Of a DNA stretch of 64,000 bases, positions 29,560 to 38,696 are shown in pieces. The notes under the pieces were generated by a model. The model ran no database searches. It had not been told where the DNA came from and worked only from the letters and a program-made list of their open reading frames with translations. The stretch comes from an uncultured Pseudomonadota bacterium (GTDB lineage: Bacteria > Pseudomonadota > Gammaproteobacteria > Burkholderiales > SG8-39). The stretch spans positions 124,001 through 188,000 of the forward strand of contig CAIKRR010000014.1 in the NCBI GenBank assembly GCA_903829815.1, in the 5' to 3' direction. The translations under genes were made by a program, and so were the position numbers. The first letter of the stretch is position 1. Each line of letters begins with the position of its first letter.

Positions 29560-29800
29560 GGCAGGGCCCTGATTGTACTGCAAGCGACGCCCGGGGCAGG
29601 TCTGATCGGTTCACGGGTCCTGGCGGACACTTCTCGGCGCTACCGGCATGGCGTGCGCGCATTGGCGATTGAAGCAGGCCCTGCAGGGGTCTTGAAAGGG
29701 CGACGAGCGACTGAAGAAAGCATCGGATCCGACCAGCACCTGACGGGTGATACGTTTTGTTTCTGCAAGGAGCGCGGGCAAGGGTGTCGCAGCACGAGAT

Positions 29801-29809
29801 TGTTATGAT
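29801..29809 (+). promoter_or_regulatory. Extended -10 promoter element upstream of the glycosyltransferase
   Basis: TGTTATGAT matches the extended -10 pattern TGnTATnnT and lies about 100 bases upstream of the proposed TTG start at 29907. The ATG at 29805 falls inside it and is therefore an unlikely translation start. Confidence 0.45.
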
Positions 29810-29827
29810 CACTTGTGGGGTTGCCTC

Positions 29828-29851
29828 ACCCGGCCACCCGGCCACCCGGCC
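29828..29851 (+). repeat. Three tandem copies of an 8-bp unit (ACCCGGCC)
   Basis: Perfect 3 x 8 bp repeat in the leader between the extended -10 and the start of the glycosyltransferase. The unit is not a multiple of three, so gain or loss would shift any frame read through it. This is another reason to place the gene start downstream. Confidence 0.85.
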
Positions 29852-29906
29852 ATTCAGCTGCGTCGTCGACGCCTCTTTGGCCAAGCGCGAGATCACGGAG
29901 AATGCG

Positions 29907-30860
29907 TTGCCGAATCAGACCACCCGCGCCGATGTGACTGTCGTCATCCAGACCGTCGGCCGATCGACGCTGCTGCGCGCGATCCAGTCGGTTGCCGACC
30001 AGACCCTCCTCAAAGGGGCAACGCCGCGCCGGGTCGATATCTGGATAGGCATCGATCAGGACCGCTATGGCCAGATGGCCCAGTTGCGCGAAGAGGTGAC
30101 GCGCAAGACCGATCTCGTCGAGAACCTGTCCGTGCACTGGCTCGACATCGGCTACAGCACCAGCCTGCGCGGTGCCGGCGTGCACACCAATATGTTTGGC
30201 GGGTCGATGCGCACCGTGCTGTCCTTCCTCGCACGCTCGGAGCGCATCGCCTATCTTGACGACGACGACTGGTGGCATCCGCGGCACCTCGAACTGATGC
30301 TCAAGGCGATCCAGGACAAGACCTGGGCCTACAGCGCCTGCTGGTACGCCGACAGTGAGGCGGGCAAGGCAATCACATTGGACCGCTACGAAAGTGCGGG
30401 CCCCGATCGCGGCTGGTACTGGAAGAGCTTTGGTGGATTCATACGCCCCTCGGCAATGATGATCGACAAGATCAGGGGGATCGACCTCCTCGCGCTGTGG
30501 TCAAGTGCGACCACCGCCACCGGCGGTGGTGAAGACCGCCTGGTGTTCTCGGCACTACGGCAACGTGCCGACCATGGCTACACCGGACAGGCCACGGTGT
30601 ACTACTCGCTCGACGAAACCGATGGCATGCACAAGCTCAGGATGAAGTACATCCGGATGCAAGCCGGTCTCGAGCAATTCGAACTCACGCCGCGTACCGA
30701 TTCACTGCGCAACCAGATTCGCCAGGACGCCGTGCGCAGCAAGCTCACCGACACCACGGCAAAGGTACGCATCGATGGCGGCGGCAAAGGGCGCGAGCGG
30801 GCACCCGAAGCAGGGATCGATGTCAGCGCCCAGGCGAGCGAGCACGTACGAGACACTTGA
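29907..30860 (+). CDS. GT-A fold family 2-like glycosyltransferase
   Basis: 317 residues from a TTG start that has GGAG six bases upstream. The Rossmann-like start VTVVIQTVGRSTLLRAIQSV and the nucleotide-sugar/metal motif YLDDDDWWHP (residues 117-125) mark a GT-A glycosyltransferase. There is no membrane segment or second domain. The acceptor is unknown and no polysaccharide genes are adjacent. The C terminus after about 270 is charged and likely disordered. Upstream in-frame ATG codons (29757, 29805) are rejected because of the promoter-like and repeat sequences they would include. Confidence 0.8.
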   Translation: MPNQTTRADVTVVIQTVGRSTLLRAIQSVADQTLLKGATPRRVDIWIGIDQDRYGQMAQLREEVTRKTDLVENLSVHWLDIGYSTSLRGAGVHTNMFGGSMRTVLSFLARSERIAYLDDDDWWHPRHLELMLKAIQDKTWAYSACWYADSEAGKAITLDRYESAGPDRGWYWKSFGGFIRPSAMMIDKIRGIDLLALWSSATTATGGGEDRLVFSALRQRADHGYTGQATVYYSLDETDGMHKLRMKYIRMQAGLEQFELTPRTDSLRNQIRQDAVRSKLTDTTAKVRIDGGGKGRERAPEAGIDVSAQASEHVRDT

Positions 30861-30966
30861 AACGTCGGCCTGGCCAGTCCTCATGCCCACCTGTCCCCGG
30901 GAGGGACTGAACCTCACGATGCTATGATTCTGGCTTACGTTACCGCCCGAGCTTGCGCACGCCGCG

Positions 30967-31185
30967 ATGCCTTCAATCGAGACCATCACCATTGTCGTGA
31001 ACGGCATCGCCCGGGACAGCATTGCCGGGGCAACCCTCGCGACGCTCCTGGCCGATCTTGCGCTCACCGGTCGCAAGGTGGCCGTAGAGCGCAATGGCGA
31101 GATCGTGCCGCGCGGCCTGCATGCGGCTACTTGCCTTGCCCAGGGTGATCGGCTGGAAATCGTCGTGGCCGTGGGTGGCGGCTGA
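30967..31185 (+). CDS. thiS: Sulfur-carrier protein ThiS
   Basis: 72-residue ubiquitin-fold protein ending in the di-glycine tail (VAVGGG) that is adenylated and thiocarboxylated to deliver sulfur for the thiamine thiazole. [11 protein letters not shown] at the start and [13 protein letters not shown] at the end are typical. It is immediately followed by thiG. No TPP riboswitch (thi-box) sequence was recognised upstream. Confidence 0.93.
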   Translation: MPSIETITIVVNGIARDSIAGATLATLLADLALTGRKVAVERNGEIVPRGLHAATCLAQGDRLEIVVAVGGG

Positions 31186-31225
31186 TACACTCGAAAATTC
31201 TTTTTCTGCACGCACTCCGTCGCCC

Positions 31226-32017
31226 ATGGATCCTTTGATCATTGCTGGTCGTACCTTCGACTCCCGACTGCTCATCGGCACCGGCAAGTACCGCGATTTC
31301 GCCGAGACCCGGGCAGCCATCGACGCCAGTGGTGCCCAGATCGTGACCGTGGCGATACGCCGCACCAATATCGGCCAGAACGCCGGCGAGCCGTCTCTGC
31401 TCGACGCGCTTCCGCCATCGCAGTTCACCTATCTGCCCAATACCGCCGGGTGTTACAACGCCGAAGACGCCGTGCGCACGTTGCGCCTTGCGCGTGAACT
31501 GCTCGACGGTCACGATCTGGTGAAGCTCGAAGTCCTGGGTGACCCACAGACACTCTTCCCCAACATGATCGAGACCCTCGCCGCCGCCCGCACACTGGTG
31601 GCCGATGGATTCAAGGTCATGGTGTACTGCAGCGATGATCCGATCATGGCGCAGGAACTGGAGCGTATCGGCTGCGTTGCCATCATGCCGCTTGCCTCGC
31701 TGATCGGCTCGGGCATGGGCATTCTCAACCCCTGGAACCTGCAACTCATCATCGAGAAGGCCACAGTACCGGTGGTGGTCGACGCGGGAGTCGGCACAGC
31801 CTCCGACGCGGCAATCGCGATGGAACTGGGCTGCGATGCGGTGCTGATGAATACGGCCGTTGCCAAGGCGCGCGATCCGATCCGGATGGCCGGTGCGATG
31901 CGCAAAGCCGTCGAGGCCGGACGCGAAGCGTTCCTGGCGGGTCGGATGCCCAAGAAGCTGTACTCGGCCAGCCCGAGTTCGCCGGTCGGCGGTCTCATCG
32001 AGCCTCGCGCACGTTGA
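31226..32017 (+). CDS. thiG: Thiazole synthase ThiG
   Basis: Forms the thiazole phosphate of thiamine from deoxyxylulose-5-phosphate, dehydroglycine and ThiS thiocarboxylate. 263 residues from ATG 31226 ([20 protein letters not shown]). The Schiff-base Lys is in [20 protein letters not shown] and [19 protein letters not shown] are conserved. The open frame upstream overlaps thiS and is not used. Confidence 0.96.
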   Translation: MDPLIIAGRTFDSRLLIGTGKYRDFAETRAAIDASGAQIVTVAIRRTNIGQNAGEPSLLDALPPSQFTYLPNTAGCYNAEDAVRTLRLARELLDGHDLVKLEVLGDPQTLFPNMIETLAAARTLVADGFKVMVYCSDDPIMAQELERIGCVAIMPLASLIGSGMGILNPWNLQLIIEKATVPVVVDAGVGTASDAAIAMELGCDAVLMNTAVAKARDPIRMAGAMRKAVEAGREAFLAGRMPKKLYSASPSSPVGGLIEPRAR

Positions 32018-32069
32018 GCGCCATCCCCCTGCCCGCGGGCAGGGCTTGCCACCTCACCGCAAGCTCACG

Positions 32070-32792
32070 ATGAACGAACCTGTCACCGCGCGACCGATCC
32101 GCAGCTTCGTTCTGCGTCAGGGACGATTTTCCGATGCCCAGGAACGCGCCTGTGCCGAACTGCTGCCGCGCCTGGGCATCCCCGCCTCGCCCTCGATCGT
32201 CGACTTCGATGTGCTTTTCGGGCGACGGGCACCGCGGATACTCGAGATCGGCTTCGGCATGGGTGACTCGCTCGCCGCCACTGCGGCGGTTTACCCAGAC
32301 AACGATTTCATCGGTATCGAAGTGCATTTGCCCGGCGTGGGGAGCCTGCTGCGCCAGCTCGACGAAGCGCAACTTGCCAACGTGCGGGTGATCCGACATG
32401 ACGCGGTCGAGGTGCTCGAACGGATGATTGCGCCGGACAGCCTCGCCCAGATCAATCTCTTCTTCCCTGATCCGTGGCCCAAGAAACGTCATCACAAGCG
32501 CCGTATCGTGCAGCCTGACCTCGTACGGCTGATGGCAAGCCGCCTGCAGGCAGGTGGTGTGCTGCACATGGCGACCGACTGGGCGGACTATGCCGACCAC
32601 ATGCTCGAGGTGGTGAACGCCGAGCCCATGCTCGAGAACACGGCCGGAGGGTTTGCCGAACGACCGGCAACACGCCCGCTGACTCGCTTCGAGCGCCGCG
32701 GCATCGCCCTTGGGCATGCGGTGCACGACCTCATTCTAAGACGCCGCGCGCCTGCGGCTAAGCAGCCAGAAACATCGCCAGCAAGTCATTGA
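32070..32792 (+). CDS. trmB: tRNA (guanine-N7-)-methyltransferase
   Basis: SAM-dependent enzyme methylating G46 of tRNA. 240 residues from ATG 32070. SAM-binding ILEIGFGMGDSL, FIGIEVHLPGVG and the signature NLFFPDPWPKKRHHKRRIV are present. Its last 35 bases overlap the end of hemW on the opposite strand. Confidence 0.96.
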   Translation: MNEPVTARPIRSFVLRQGRFSDAQERACAELLPRLGIPASPSIVDFDVLFGRRAPRILEIGFGMGDSLAATAAVYPDNDFIGIEVHLPGVGSLLRQLDEAQLANVRVIRHDAVEVLERMIAPDSLAQINLFFPDPWPKKRHHKRRIVQPDLVRLMASRLQAGGVLHMATDWADYADHMLEVVNAEPMLENTAGGFAERPATRPLTRFERRGIALGHAVHDLILRRRAPAAKQPETSPASH

Positions 32793-33966
32793 GGAAACGC
32801 CGGCCGAGTTCGGTGGGCCTCACCCGCACCACATCGTGCGTGATCAAGCCGCGCCGCGCCGCCTGATCAAGCACCGCGCCGATCGAAGTCGCTGCCAGCC
32901 CGGTTCGCTCAGTGAAGCGCGCCATCTCGAACCCATCGGCAAGGCGCAGCGCATTCATCATGTACTCGCCAGCCAGATCGGCACGTGCCACCGCCTGCGA
33001 CGATTGCAGGGCTCGCCCCTCGATGGCGCGCTGCATGTAGTCGCGTGGCAGGCGAACCCTTGCCTCTCGCACGATACGATCTGGAAATGAAATCTTCGAG
33101 TGTGCCCCTGCACCAATGCCCAGGTAATCACCGAACTGCCAGTAGTTGAGATTGTGGCCGCAGCGGGCGCCAGGCCTGGCATGGGCCGAGGTCTCGTAGT
33201 GTTCGAAGCCGGCCACCGACAGCGTCTGATCGACCAGATCCTGGATGTCGGAGGCAAGGTCCTCGTCGGGCAACGGTGGCGGATGGCGCGCAAACAAGGT
33301 GTTGGGCTCGAGCGTGAGGTGATAGGCCGACAGATGCGGCACGCCCGTTGCAATGGCCATTTCGATGTCCTCGCGCGCCTGCTCGAGCGTCTGCTCGGGC
33401 AGCGCGTACATGATGTCGAGGTTGACGTTGCCGATCGCCCGCAAGGCAGCCTCGACCGCCCGCCGCGCATCATCGGCACCGTGAATGCGCCCCAGTCTTC
33501 TCAGGTGGGCATCGTTGAAGCTCTGCACACCCACCGAGAGCCGCGTGATGCCGGCATCGTGAAACTGCCCAAAACGGGCTGCCTCGACCGTACCGGGGTT
33601 GGCCTCGAGGGTGATTTCGGCACCGGGGGCCAGTGACACGCGCGCACGGATCGCCGACAGGATGCGATCGAGCGCAGCCCCCGAGAGCAGACTGGGCGTA
33701 CCGCCACCGAAGAAAATCGTCTCGATGCGGCGTCCCCAGATGGACGGCAATGCCGACTCGAGGTCGGCGATCAGCGCCTGCGCGTAGGCCTCTTCAGGGA
33801 TGGCCGCGGCAGCCTCACCGGGCTCGCGCCACTCGTGCGAGTTGAAGTCGCAGTAAGGACACTTGCGCACGCACCAGGGCACATGCACATAGAGCGACAA
33901 AGGCGGGAGCGTGGCCAGACGTATGCCGGTGAGGCTGGCTGCGTCGATGCGCGTCTCATTGACCAT
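32758..33966 (-). CDS. hemW: Heme chaperone HemW (radical SAM, HemN-like)
   Basis: 402 residues. Radical SAM cluster ligands Cys32, Cys36 and Cys39 in PWCVRKCPYCDFNSH. The absence of a fourth Cys after CPYC separates HemW from the oxygen-independent coproporphyrinogen oxidase HemN. GGGTPSLL, ANPGTVE and QSFNDAHLRRLGRIH follow family order. HemW binds heme and delivers it to respiratory enzymes. It lies directly after rdgB at the end of a minus-strand series that starts at a Fur-box promoter. Confidence 0.93.
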   Translation of the reverse strand: MVNETRIDAASLTGIRLATLPPLSLYVHVPWCVRKCPYCDFNSHEWREPGEAAAAIPEEAYAQALIADLESALPSIWGRRIETIFFGGGTPSLLSGAALDRILSAIRARVSLAPGAEITLEANPGTVEAARFGQFHDAGITRLSVGVQSFNDAHLRRLGRIHGADDARRAVEAALRAIGNVNLDIMYALPEQTLEQAREDIEMAIATGVPHLSAYHLTLEPNTLFARHPPPLPDEDLASDIQDLVDQTLSVAGFEHYETSAHARPGARCGHNLNYWQFGDYLGIGAGAHSKISFPDRIVREARVRLPRDYMQRAIEGRALQSSQAVARADLAGEYMMNALRLADGFEMARFTERTGLAATSIGAVLDQAARRGLITHDVVRVRPTELGRRFLNDLLAMFLAA

Positions 33967-34551
33967 CTAGCGCTGCAGCATGTCGAGCAGACGCGCCAGC
34001 GCGAGGGCACGATGACTGACACGGTTCTTCTCCGCGGCAGGCAACTGGGCTGCCGTGCATGCGTGCGAAGGCAGAAAGAACCAGGGGTCGTAGCCAAAGC
34101 CGCCATTGCCCGCAGGGGCCTGGGCAAGCGTGCCATGCCAGCGCCCGTCGGCAATCAGCGGTTCGGGATCGTCACCACTGCGCGCCAGAACAATGACGCA
34201 GTAGTAATGCGCGCGACGATCGCTGTGACCGGCCATGAGTTCGACCAGACGCGCATTGTTGCGCTCGTCAGATCGGGGGGCTCCGGCAAATCGTGCCGAA
34301 TGCACACCCGGAGCACCGCCCAGAGCGGGCACGCAGATACCCGAATCGTCAGCCAGCGCGGGCATGCCGCCAGCGCGGGCGGCATGACGAGCCTTGGCCA
34401 GCGCATTTTCGACAAAGGTCTGATGAGGCTCTTCAGCATCCTCGATGCCCAGTTCGCGCTGGGGCACGAGTTCGATCGACAAAGGCTCGAGAATCTGCCT
34501 GAACTCGCGCAGTTTGCCTGCGTTGGACGATGCAAGGATGACCCGCTTCAT
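33967..34551 (-). CDS. rdgB: Non-canonical purine NTP pyrophosphatase (RdgB/HAM1)
   Basis: Hydrolyses ITP, dITP and XTP to sanitise the nucleotide pool. 194 residues. LASSNAGKLREFR at the N terminus, DDSGICVPALGGAPGVHSAR around the active site, and the C-terminal SHRALAL. One base separates nothing: its stop abuts the hemW start. Confidence 0.95.
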   Translation of the reverse strand: MKRVILASSNAGKLREFRQILEPLSIELVPQRELGIEDAEEPHQTFVENALAKARHAARAGGMPALADDSGICVPALGGAPGVHSARFAGAPRSDERNNARLVELMAGHSDRRAHYYCVIVLARSGDDPEPLIADGRWHGTLAQAPAGNGGFGYDPWFFLPSHACTAAQLPAAEKNRVSHRALALARLLDMLQR

Positions 34552-34566
34552 GAGGCTACCGGATGC

Positions 34567-35280
34567 TCAGGCGATGGCGGCGCGCTGCGCCACCAGCAAC
34601 TGGCCGATGCCGGCACGGGCGAGGGCAAGCAGTTTCGACAACTCGACCTCGGAGAACGCTGCGCCTTCGGCCGTGCCCTGAATTTCAACGAAACCCCCGG
34701 CACCGGTCATCACGACATTCATGTCGGTTTCGCAACCCGAGTCTTCGGTGTAGTCAAGATCGAGCATCGGCTCGCCCTGGACAATCCCGACCGAAATGGC
34801 AGCCACCTGCAGGTGCAGGGGCGAGTGCTCGAGGGTGCCCGCCGCGAGCATGCCTTGAATCGCATCATGCAAGGCGACCCAGGCGCCACTGATCGCAGCG
34901 GTGCGCGTGCCGCCATCGGCCTGGAGCACATCGCAGTCGATCGTGATGGTGCGCGGGCCCAGCGCGTCAAGGTCGACGACCGCGCGCAGCGATCGACCGA
35001 TGAGGCGCTGAATCTCCTGGGTACGCCCCGACTGCTTGCCACGGGCCGCCTCACGATCGGAACGGGTGTGCGTTGCCCGCGGCAGCATGCCGTACTCGGC
35101 GGTGACCCAGCCCCGACCGGTACCTCGCAGGTGCCCGGGCTGTCGCTCTTCGACCGAAGCAGTCACCAGCACACGGGTGTCACCAAACTCGACCAGTACC
35201 GAGCCCTCGGCATGGCGCGTGAAGCCGCGAGTGAAACGCACGGGGCGCAACTGGTCGGGGCGGCGATCATTGTTTCTCAT
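34567..35280 (-). CDS. rph: Ribonuclease PH
   Basis: Phosphorolytic 3'-exoribonuclease for tRNA maturation. 237 residues from ATG 35280 ([16 protein letters not shown]). Motifs: [29 protein letters not shown], and [19 protein letters not shown] with the phosphate-binding residues. The start overlaps the end of the upstream membrane-protein gene by 14 bases, joining it to the Fur-promoter operon. Confidence 0.96.
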   Translation of the reverse strand: MRNNDRRPDQLRPVRFTRGFTRHAEGSVLVEFGDTRVLVTASVEERQPGHLRGTGRGWVTAEYGMLPRATHTRSDREAARGKQSGRTQEIQRLIGRSLRAVVDLDALGPRTITIDCDVLQADGGTRTAAISGAWVALHDAIQGMLAAGTLEHSPLHLQVAAISVGIVQGEPMLDLDYTEDSGCETDMNVVMTGAGGFVEIQGTAEGAAFSEVELSKLLALARAGIGQLLVAQRAAIA

Positions 35281-35836
35281 GGATCTCTTCAGTCGTGAGG
35301 GCGGGAGGATTGCGGCGGGTGCGGCGACCACGCGCAAGATGCAAGAAGAAGATGGGTACGACGGCAGCGCCCAGAACCCAGTGCAGGACACTGGTGGCTG
35401 CGCGCAGCCAATCGCCACCCACATAATAAAGCCCCCAGCCGCTCACCACGAGCAGACTCGCACCGCCCAGGAGCAAGGCACCCGCCAGGCGGTTGCGACC
35501 GGCACGCCAGGCGCGCGGCACGTGGCCTTGAATCAGTCCGCCGATCACGATGAGCGAGGCCATCGCCATTGCACCATGGACTCTCAGCGTCGCCGGGATC
35601 CAGCGCGCCAGGCACGCTTCAGGCTCGCAATCGGCGGCATCGGCAAAGTGCAGAAAGAGCCATGCCAGACCGCTTGCCGCCAACAGGACGAGGGTCGCTT
35701 CGCACACGCGACGATGCCTGGGGCTCAGACGAATGCCGCCGGGCTCGGCCCATCGATGACGGTGCCGTTCGTCGGCCGATCGGGTGGGTCGGGGGCCTCG
35801 ATCGACGCGCGCCGGTGCAGAACGACCAATGCGCAT
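35267..35836 (-). CDS. Four-helix membrane protein, DUF4405/cytochrome b561-like
   Basis: 189 residues: an Arg-rich cytoplasmic N terminus of about 45 residues, then four predicted membrane helices (about 47-66, 84-104, 117-138, 148-167). Histidines at 63, 87, 105, 152 and 166 lie in or next to the helices, two in RVHGAMAMA and VLHWVLG. That is the pattern of small b-type cytochromes, so it may bind two hemes and pass quinol electrons to the periplasmic flavoprotein encoded in the same operon. Heme ligation is inferred, not shown. TGATG overlap with apbE upstream. Confidence 0.75.
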   Translation of the reverse strand: MRIGRSAPARVDRGPRPTRSADERHRHRWAEPGGIRLSPRHRRVCEATLVLLAASGLAWLFLHFADAADCEPEACLARWIPATLRVHGAMAMASLIVIGGLIQGHVPRAWRAGRNRLAGALLLGGASLLVVSGWGLYYVGGDWLRAATSVLHWVLGAAVVPIFFLHLARGRRTRRNPPALTTEEIHEKQ

Positions 35837-36633
35837 CAGTGAATGATCCAGGCCTGGGCCCCGAACCGTGCAAGCAGCGGATGATGAGCATCGTCACTCA
35901 CCGCCACCACCTTGGTGAGGGCGTCGGCGAGCGCACAGCGTGGAGCCATGACGGTGACGCCGTGACGCATCAGCACCGGCTGACCGTTGCGCGGATCGAC
36001 GATCGCCGATCGGCCCGGCGCGTTGGCGTAACACGCACTTGAACTGGCCAGTGCTGCGTCATTCAGGCAGAGCGCAGCCGCGCGACGTGCCGGATCGTGC
36101 GGATCGCGCAACACGACCCGAAACTCGCCGCGCCCGAAAGCGCGAAGATCACCGCCTGCGTTGACCAGCGCACGCCGCACCCCGGCGCGACGCAAGGCAC
36201 CGACCGCCTGGTCAACTGCCTCACCCTTGGCGATACCGCCCAGATCGATGGCAAGCGGCTCGCGTTTTGTCACGCGACCATCGCCACCGATGGCCAGGTG
36301 GGCGAGCGTGCCTGCGATCGCGCAATCGAACAAGCCGGCCGATGCGCGATGCAGTCGCAGCGCGAGGCGCAGTACACGGCGGGTCAGCGGCGCCACGACG
36401 ACGGGCTCTCCGGGCAGCGCTCGATTCAGGCGGGTCACATCACTGTGCTCGCGCCACCGGCTCATCGTGGCCTCCACCGCCTCGATCGCGGCAAAAGCGG
36501 CATCGAACGCCTGCGCATGGCAAACCCCATCGACGCTGATTTCCACCAGCGTGCCGAGCATCGGTCGCGCCCGACGCCCGATGGTGGCATCGCGGCGGTG
36601 ATCAGACGATGCCTCAAGCATGAGGCAGCGCAT
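35836..36633 (-). CDS. apbE: FAD:protein FMN transferase (ApbE family)
   Basis: Attaches FMN covalently to a threonine of target flavoproteins. 265 residues, shorter than typical ApbE, but with the family motifs: MLGTLVEISV, IDLGGIAKGEAVD (129-141), VNAGGDLRAFG (157-167) and the metal-binding ADALTK (236-241). The obvious substrate is the FMN-binding protein encoded immediately upstream (overlap about 20 bases). No signal peptide or lipobox is visible at either possible start (36633 or 36621), which is unusual because the substrate is exported. Confidence 0.92.
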   Translation of the reverse strand: MRCLMLEASSDHRRDATIGRRARPMLGTLVEISVDGVCHAQAFDAAFAAIEAVEATMSRWREHSDVTRLNRALPGEPVVVAPLTRRVLRLALRLHRASAGLFDCAIAGTLAHLAIGGDGRVTKREPLAIDLGGIAKGEAVDQAVGALRRAGVRRALVNAGGDLRAFGRGEFRVVLRDPHDPARRAAALCLNDAALASSSACYANAPGRSAIVDPRNGQPVLMRHGVTVMAPRCALADALTKVVAVSDDAHHPLLARFGAQAWIIH

Positions 36634-37180
36634 CGGAGGCCGGGCCTGCTGTCTTTTTCGACAGCGGCCTCAAGGCGATATCCCAGGTCGCGAGCAGGCG
36701 CCGCACCCCTTCGGTCACATGGCGGCATGAGAGGGTCGCACCACCGATGTTGCGAATGTCCTCATCAACGCGAAGCTGCGCACCGACCGCCTTGCCGATG
36801 AATTGTCCGCGCCAGGCAGCGCCCCGTACTTCGTGACCATAACTTTCACGATAGTCCATGATTTCGATGCCCTTGACGGTACCGTCAGGATTCAGACCCA
36901 GGGCGTAGGTGATGCGGTCGTGCTTGCCGATCACCTCATCGACCAGAACCAGCTCGCCACCGGCACCACGCCAGAGGCGCAACTGGCGTACTCGCACCGG
37001 CAGGCCGGCCTGCGCGGCGATGGCAGCCGCCTGTGCAGGATTGAGCCCGAACGGCAACTGCTCGAAGGTCACGCCGGGAAAGAGCACCTGGCGGGCCTGC
37101 TCGGCATCGAGATAACTCGTTGCATAGGCAGACACAGCAAGCACCGCCAGAGGCAAAGGCAACCACCGCAAGGAGGGCAT
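36614..37180 (-). CDS. Exported FMN-binding-domain flavoprotein (NqrC/RnfG-like domain)
   Basis: 188 residues: a signal peptide (SLRWLPLPLAVLAVSAYA), then one FMN-binding domain. The flavinylation site is recognisable as NIGGATLS, with Thr149 as the likely phosphoester-linked residue (family pattern SGAT, here GGAT). DEVIGKHDRITYALGLNPDG and IMDYRESYGHEVRG are typical of the domain. It is predicted to be a periplasmic one- or two-electron carrier, flavinylated by the neighbouring ApbE. It starts at an ATG overlapping the upstream barrel gene's stop. Confidence 0.87.
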   Translation of the reverse strand: MPSLRWLPLPLAVLAVSAYATSYLDAEQARQVLFPGVTFEQLPFGLNPAQAAAIAAQAGLPVRVRQLRLWRGAGGELVLVDEVIGKHDRITYALGLNPDGTVKGIEIMDYRESYGHEVRGAAWRGQFIGKAVGAQLRVDEDIRNIGGATLSCRHVTEGVRRLLATWDIALRPLSKKTAGPASDALPHA

Positions 37181-38622
37181 CAGAACAGGTATCCCATGCC
37201 CAGGTTCACTCGGCTGCTGCCCGCATTGTCCAGATAGCGCTGGTAGTCGGCCTTGAACACCACCTGTGGATGGGGCCGAAACGACAGGCCCAGTGTGGCC
37301 ACTCGATCGGCATTGACGCCCGAGCGATCGAAACCGGCCGGCATGGAAGCCTGGGTGTCGAAACGCTCGTAGCGTACAAACGGACTGACGCTTGCCTCAC
37401 CCGAGGACCAGGCACGCCAGGCCCCCTGCACGAACCAGCCGTAGAAGGCTGAAGGCACATAGGCCCTGCTCGCGCTGTTGGCGGTATTCCAGGCAGCAAG
37501 GGTCGCGTCGATCTGCCCCGCATCACCGATCGTTCCGCGGGCGTACAGCGCCTGCAGATCCAACCGCCCCGATTGCCAGCGGGCATGTGTCTCCCAGAGC
37601 GTGACCGGCGCGTGCACGCCGCTCAGGTCGGGCTGGGTTCGGTCAGCCAGGTAGGTGGCATTGCCCTGCCCTGCATTGCCGCGGAAGATCGCACCGCCGA
37701 TCTGCAATCCGGGAACACCGCGATAATTCAACGCCCCATAAGTGGCCAGATCGTGCGCATTGGCCAGTTGCATCTCCTGATGCGTCGATGCCAGAGGCGC
37801 CGAGGCATCACTGAACCGGGCGATGCTGAAGCCGGTGGTGACGCCGGCGTCCCACGACCAGCCCTGGACCGTGGTTCCCGAAAGCCCGACTCCGCCTTCT
37901 CGCCAGGTGCTCGGAATGATGCGGGTTTCGACCGCGTTGCGCTCGACGCCGTAATAGGCAGGCGGCTCATGCGCCTGGTTGATGAACCCGAAGGGCATCA
38001 GGTACAAACCCGTCTTGACTGACAGCGAAGGCGCGATGGCATAGTCGATGTAGGCCTGCTCGATGGCGCTCTCGCCTGCGTCGCTGGCACTGGTAACAGC
38101 GTGCTCCCACTCGATCTCGCCGACAAACGACAGGCGCTCATCAAAGCGGTGGTTCAGGCCAATGACGAACCGACGCAGATCGGCCCGACTGCGACTCGAG
38201 TCGCGCAGGTACCGGTTGTAGTTCAGTTCGCCATAGCCGCTGACCACGGTTGCCGGTTCTGCGGCGAAGACAGGGTCTGCAGCGCTTGCAGGTTCTGCAG
38301 CGATGGGTCGTTTTTCAAGGGTCGCCGGCTTCGCAGCGCTTGCGGCCTGTGCACCCAGGCTCGAGGCGCCAGACGGATCGCCCACCCGATCGGGTTGCGG
38401 TAGTCGAGTGCTGTCTCTGCCACCGGTGGCGACATGACTCTCCAGATCGGCAATCCGGCGTTGCAATGATTCGATCAGGGCGCTCATGCGCTCGATCTGA
38501 GTCAGCATGGCTGCTTCGTCAGCCCGGGTGGTCGTAATCGGCAAGAACCACAGGGCGACAGCGACGACTCGGCAGGTCATGCTGCACCGCGGCGCAGGCC
38601 GTTGACGAGATTGAGGGGGCAT
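37180..38622 (-). CDS. Outer-membrane beta-barrel, porin-like
   Basis: 480 residues from ATG 38622, chosen because AAGGA lies six bases upstream. Signal peptide with hydrophobic core VVAVALWFLPITTT, a short coiled-coil (LTQIERMSALIESLQRRIADLE), an Ala/Pro-rich linker with AAEPA repeats, and a long barrel of alternating strands ending in the aromatic MGYLF. Strand GYGELNYNRYLRDSSRSR and the motif FVGEIEWEHAV resemble OprO/P-like porins. Substrate is unknown. First gene of the Fur-box operon, so an iron-related or redox-coupled role is plausible but unproven. Confidence 0.85.
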   Translation of the reverse strand: MPPQSRQRPAPRCSMTCRVVAVALWFLPITTTRADEAAMLTQIERMSALIESLQRRIADLESHVATGGRDSTRLPQPDRVGDPSGASSLGAQAASAAKPATLEKRPIAAEPASAADPVFAAEPATVVSGYGELNYNRYLRDSSRSRADLRRFVIGLNHRFDERLSFVGEIEWEHAVTSASDAGESAIEQAYIDYAIAPSLSVKTGLYLMPFGFINQAHEPPAYYGVERNAVETRIIPSTWREGGVGLSGTTVQGWSWDAGVTTGFSIARFSDASAPLASTHQEMQLANAHDLATYGALNYRGVPGLQIGGAIFRGNAGQGNATYLADRTQPDLSGVHAPVTLWETHARWQSGRLDLQALYARGTIGDAGQIDATLAAWNTANSASRAYVPSAFYGWFVQGAWRAWSSGEASVSPFVRYERFDTQASMPAGFDRSGVNADRVATLGLSFRPHPQVVFKADYQRYLDNAGSSRVNLGMGYLF

Positions 38623-38696
38623 TGCAGGTCCTTGGGGTCTGACCAGTCGCTCCAGGCCCTGCTGCTGACAGGGCCTGCGACGCAAGTCGACCGTCC

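Larger units (their letters stand above)
29560..29906. other. Intergenic region between tRNA-Gly and the glycosyltransferase
   Basis: About 350 bases without a convincing gene. It must hold the tRNA promoter (minus) and the promoter of the glycosyltransferase (plus). It includes an extended -10 at 29801-29809 and three tandem copies of ACCCGGCC at 29828-29851. The open frame running through it in the glycosyltransferase phase lacks similarity to the domain and crosses both elements. Confidence 0.6.

Noticed and set aside
30861-30966. TPP riboswitch upstream of thiS
   Set aside because: The gap is only about 100 bases and no thi-box-like CTGAGA core or second conserved stem could be found.
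33835-35298. Plus-strand open frame of 487 codons
   Set aside because: It is antisense to hemW, rdgB and rph, whose protein similarity is unmistakable. The composition (Arg/Gly/His-rich) is that of a GC-rich shadow frame.
38622-38685. Upstream TTG start for the outer-membrane barrel gene
   Set aside because: It would place the signal-peptide hydrophobic core over 50 residues in and start only a few bases after the predicted transcription start. ATG 38622 has AAGGA at the right distance.
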